The position numbers and the translations under genes are program-made. DNA of 64,000 nucleotides from Chitinophagaceae bacterium UBA4411 (GTDB lineage: Bacteria > Bacteroidota > Bacteroidia > Chitinophagales > Chitinophagaceae): assembly GCA_002400415.1 (NCBI GenBank), contig DGQP01000007.1:416199-480198 (forward strand), read 5' to 3'. Positions 62,687 to 64,000 of this stretch are shown in pieces (position 1 is the stretch's first letter; every line of letters begins with the position of its first letter). Below the pieces are notes generated by a model. That model had not been told where the DNA came from. It worked only from the letters and a program-made list of their open reading frames with translations, and searched no databases.

Positions 62687-62714
62687 GTTCTTCTTCTTCG
62701 CTTCGTTTTATCCT

Positions 62715-63365
62715 TTAAGTATTCTGCATTGTGTAACACATTGTCCTGGATGTTGGCTCTATAAAAATGTATAAATTTCCGTCACACCAAAAATTTAGTT
62801 TCTCAAAATATTGAGCCATTCCTTTTGTTGGAACTACGTTTGAGTAAGTTGATTTTATTTCACTAAAACTTCCCAACTGACATAAGAATTTCATTCGCTT
62901 CCCACTTTTAGGACAAGTCGGTGTTTCGTCTGCTTGTAACCACTCTGGTTGCCCACAAATTCCAATACTTTCAAATTCATCAATTTCTTCTTTCGCTTCC
63001 AAACTTACTGTTACACCCTCCCAAATAATTTTTGAGTTTTTGTCGATTTCGTCAAACGCACTTGTGGATGATGCTGTGTTAGCTGGTTCAATAATTGTCG
63101 GTCTGTTAGGATTTGTATAGTCAAGAAAAACAGAATATTCGTCAGTATAAATTGGATGAATTAGATTTACTCTGAAAGGAAGCCAAGAAAATAGTGGGTC
63201 TGAATTGTCTATGCAACCCAAATACTGAAATCCTGCAATAAATTCGTTGTCAGGAATTGTAAAGTCTTTCGGAATTTCTCCACCAATTTGATGTTTCCCA
63301 TTTTTGTCTCTTACTAGTTCGTATTGCAATTTCTTTGTCTTGAATAATTTGTCAAGTATTCCCAT
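62715..63365 (-). CDS. DUF1963/YwqG-like protein
   Basis: The 216-aa protein resembles the YwqG/DUF1963 group: KHQIGGEIPKDFTIPD near the start, GICGQPEWLQADETPTCPKSG and MKFLCQLGSF, which match the usual GGxPxWxQ...CPxCGxxMxFLxQ pattern, then a C-terminal FEKLNFWCDGNLYIFI. No biochemical role is established for the family. It occupies one cassette alone between E3 and E2, and its DNA is A/T-rich. Confidence 0.7.
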   Translation of the reverse strand: MGILDKLFKTKKLQYELVRDKNGKHQIGGEIPKDFTIPDNEFIAGFQYLGCIDNSDPLFSWLPFRVNLIHPIYTDEYSVFLDYTNPNRPTIIEPANTASSTSAFDEIDKNSKIIWEGVTVSLEAKEEIDEFESIGICGQPEWLQADETPTCPKSGKRMKFLCQLGSFSEIKSTYSNVVPTKGMAQYFEKLNFWCDGNLYIFIEPTSRTMCYTMQNT

Positions 63366-63393
63366 AGATTTTTTGAAAGTGTAAATTTAGAAT

Positions 63394-63596
63394 GGCACAT
63401 AACGTTCGAGTATTTGCGAAGGCAGCGAATTCATTTATTGTCCAGCCCGGTACAAATGCCCATTTTAAAATATGTTGTTGAAGTTATGAACTAAAGCCGA
63501 ACATTGAACGTCGAGCCCGAACCGCTGCTGATACTTGCATATAGCTGATGTTACATTGTCGAGCCCTGCTTTTTGCAAATACTTTTGTTGGCAGCC
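63394..63596. repeat. Cassette-boundary element E3 with attC-like ends
   Basis: The 203-bp element runs from GGCACATAAC (63394-63403) to GTTGGCAGCC (63587-63596). AGTATTTGC (63409-63417) pairs perfectly with GCAAATACT (63575-63583), and the pairing continues through GGCAG/CTGCT with an unpaired base. AAC...GTT ends with imperfectly complementary outer boxes give it the layout of an integron attC site, though longer than most. Confidence 0.65.
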
Positions 63597-63599
63597 GTA

Positions 63600-63992
63600 T
63601 TAATCAGCAGATTCCAGAAATTTAGTTAAAGGAATAAAGTTGTTGTCCTCTTCGTTTTTTAGTTTAATAAATTGTTCTTGACTATATAAAAATAAATTTG
63701 CTGCTCCCGTTCCGTTTGGTGCCATCCTATTTTCATGTATCACGTAGCCGTTGTCTAATTCAATGTATGCAAACCAGTCGTCTCTTGGTTTATTTTCTTC
63801 GTCTGACTCGTAATACAATTCTTTAATTCTTTGTCCGACAATTAAACTATGCCCTTTTTCAGAAATTGGTTTAGCTCTCTTGTCTAACGTTACTGTCCCA
63901 AAGTCTTTCGCTCCAGAAAATGGGAAGTTAATTGTTCCGCTGTTCTCTAAAAGGATAAATGTTAAGATATAGTCAAGCTGTAAGTACCCCAT
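63600..63992 (-). CDS. Hypothetical protein, 130 aa
   Basis: The family is not recognised. The ATG at 63992 is preceded by an in-frame TGA, so the gene is complete. The sequence is beta-rich and acidic (NSGTINFPFSGAKDFGTVTLDK, DDWFAYIELDNGYVIHENRM, FLYSQEQFIKLKNEEDNNF). It has no signal peptide. It is the rightmost visible cassette gene, with E3 immediately at its 3' end; the array may continue past the window. Confidence 0.65.
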   Translation of the reverse strand: MGYLQLDYILTFILLENSGTINFPFSGAKDFGTVTLDKRAKPISEKGHSLIVGQRIKELYYESDEENKPRDDWFAYIELDNGYVIHENRMAPNGTGAANLFLYSQEQFIKLKNEEDNNFIPLTKFLESAD

Positions 63993-64000
63993 AATTCAGA

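Overview
The window looks like a chromosomal segment of a Bacteroidota bacterium, most likely Chitinophagaceae. The evidence is a fused LpxC-FabZ protein, the type IX secretion regulator PorX, a C-terminal type IX sorting domain at the left edge, DUF922, PepSY-like and WG-repeat proteins, a split transketolase, a mitochondrial-type citrate synthase, and repeated matches to the Bacteroidota -7 promoter element TAnnTTTG. No rRNA, tRNA, CRISPR array, prophage or insertion sequence was seen.

Layout. 0-10 kb: end of a secreted T9SS protein, gyrB, lipid A genes (lpxC-fabZ, lpxD) interrupted by a WG-repeat gene, an HD hydrolase and porX. 10-16 kb: an MBL hydrolase, an acyl-CoA dehydrogenase, then an accessory-looking signalling module (XRE regulator, two related secreted proteins, a 7-TM protein, a histidine kinase and a NarL-type regulator). 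16-31 kb: housekeeping genes (MsbA-like ABC exporter, rbfA, Lol-type permease, transketolase N half, a polyprenyl-phosphate sugar transferase, frr, PPK2, mscL, scpA, dxs) and a LytS/LytTR pair. 31-42 kb: secreted peptidases, pckA, aminopeptidase P, a four-helix-bundle gene bracketed by inverted repeats, pssA, purS and rsmI. 42-57 kb: an orphan NarL-type regulator, rsmG, a glycosyltransferase, tgt, an LptF/G permease, citrate synthase, dnaB, rsmE, TerC, pyrD and a thiolase. 57-60 kb: small regulators and hypotheticals. 60-64 kb: an A+T-rich run of small genes on the minus strand, including yefM-yoeB and a HEPN-like gene, separated by related long inverted-repeat elements with integron-like core sites.

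The points most worth following are: (1) the 60-64 kb cassette-like array, where yefM-yoeB is bounded by perfect inverted CGTTAGGCGC ends; (2) the 12.2-15.7 kb module, whose two secreted proteins share a C-terminal HGxLxPPP motif and lie beside a 7-TM/kinase/regulator operon; (3) a 16-bp operator-like palindrome (15/16 identical) shared by the acyl-CoA dehydrogenase and pckA promoters, suggesting joint control of fatty-acid use and gluconeogenesis; (4) a four-helix-bundle gene inside 23-nt terminal inverted repeats; (5) several intergenic spacers made of short words repeated in both orientations. All calls come from reading the sequence; no database search or folding program was run.
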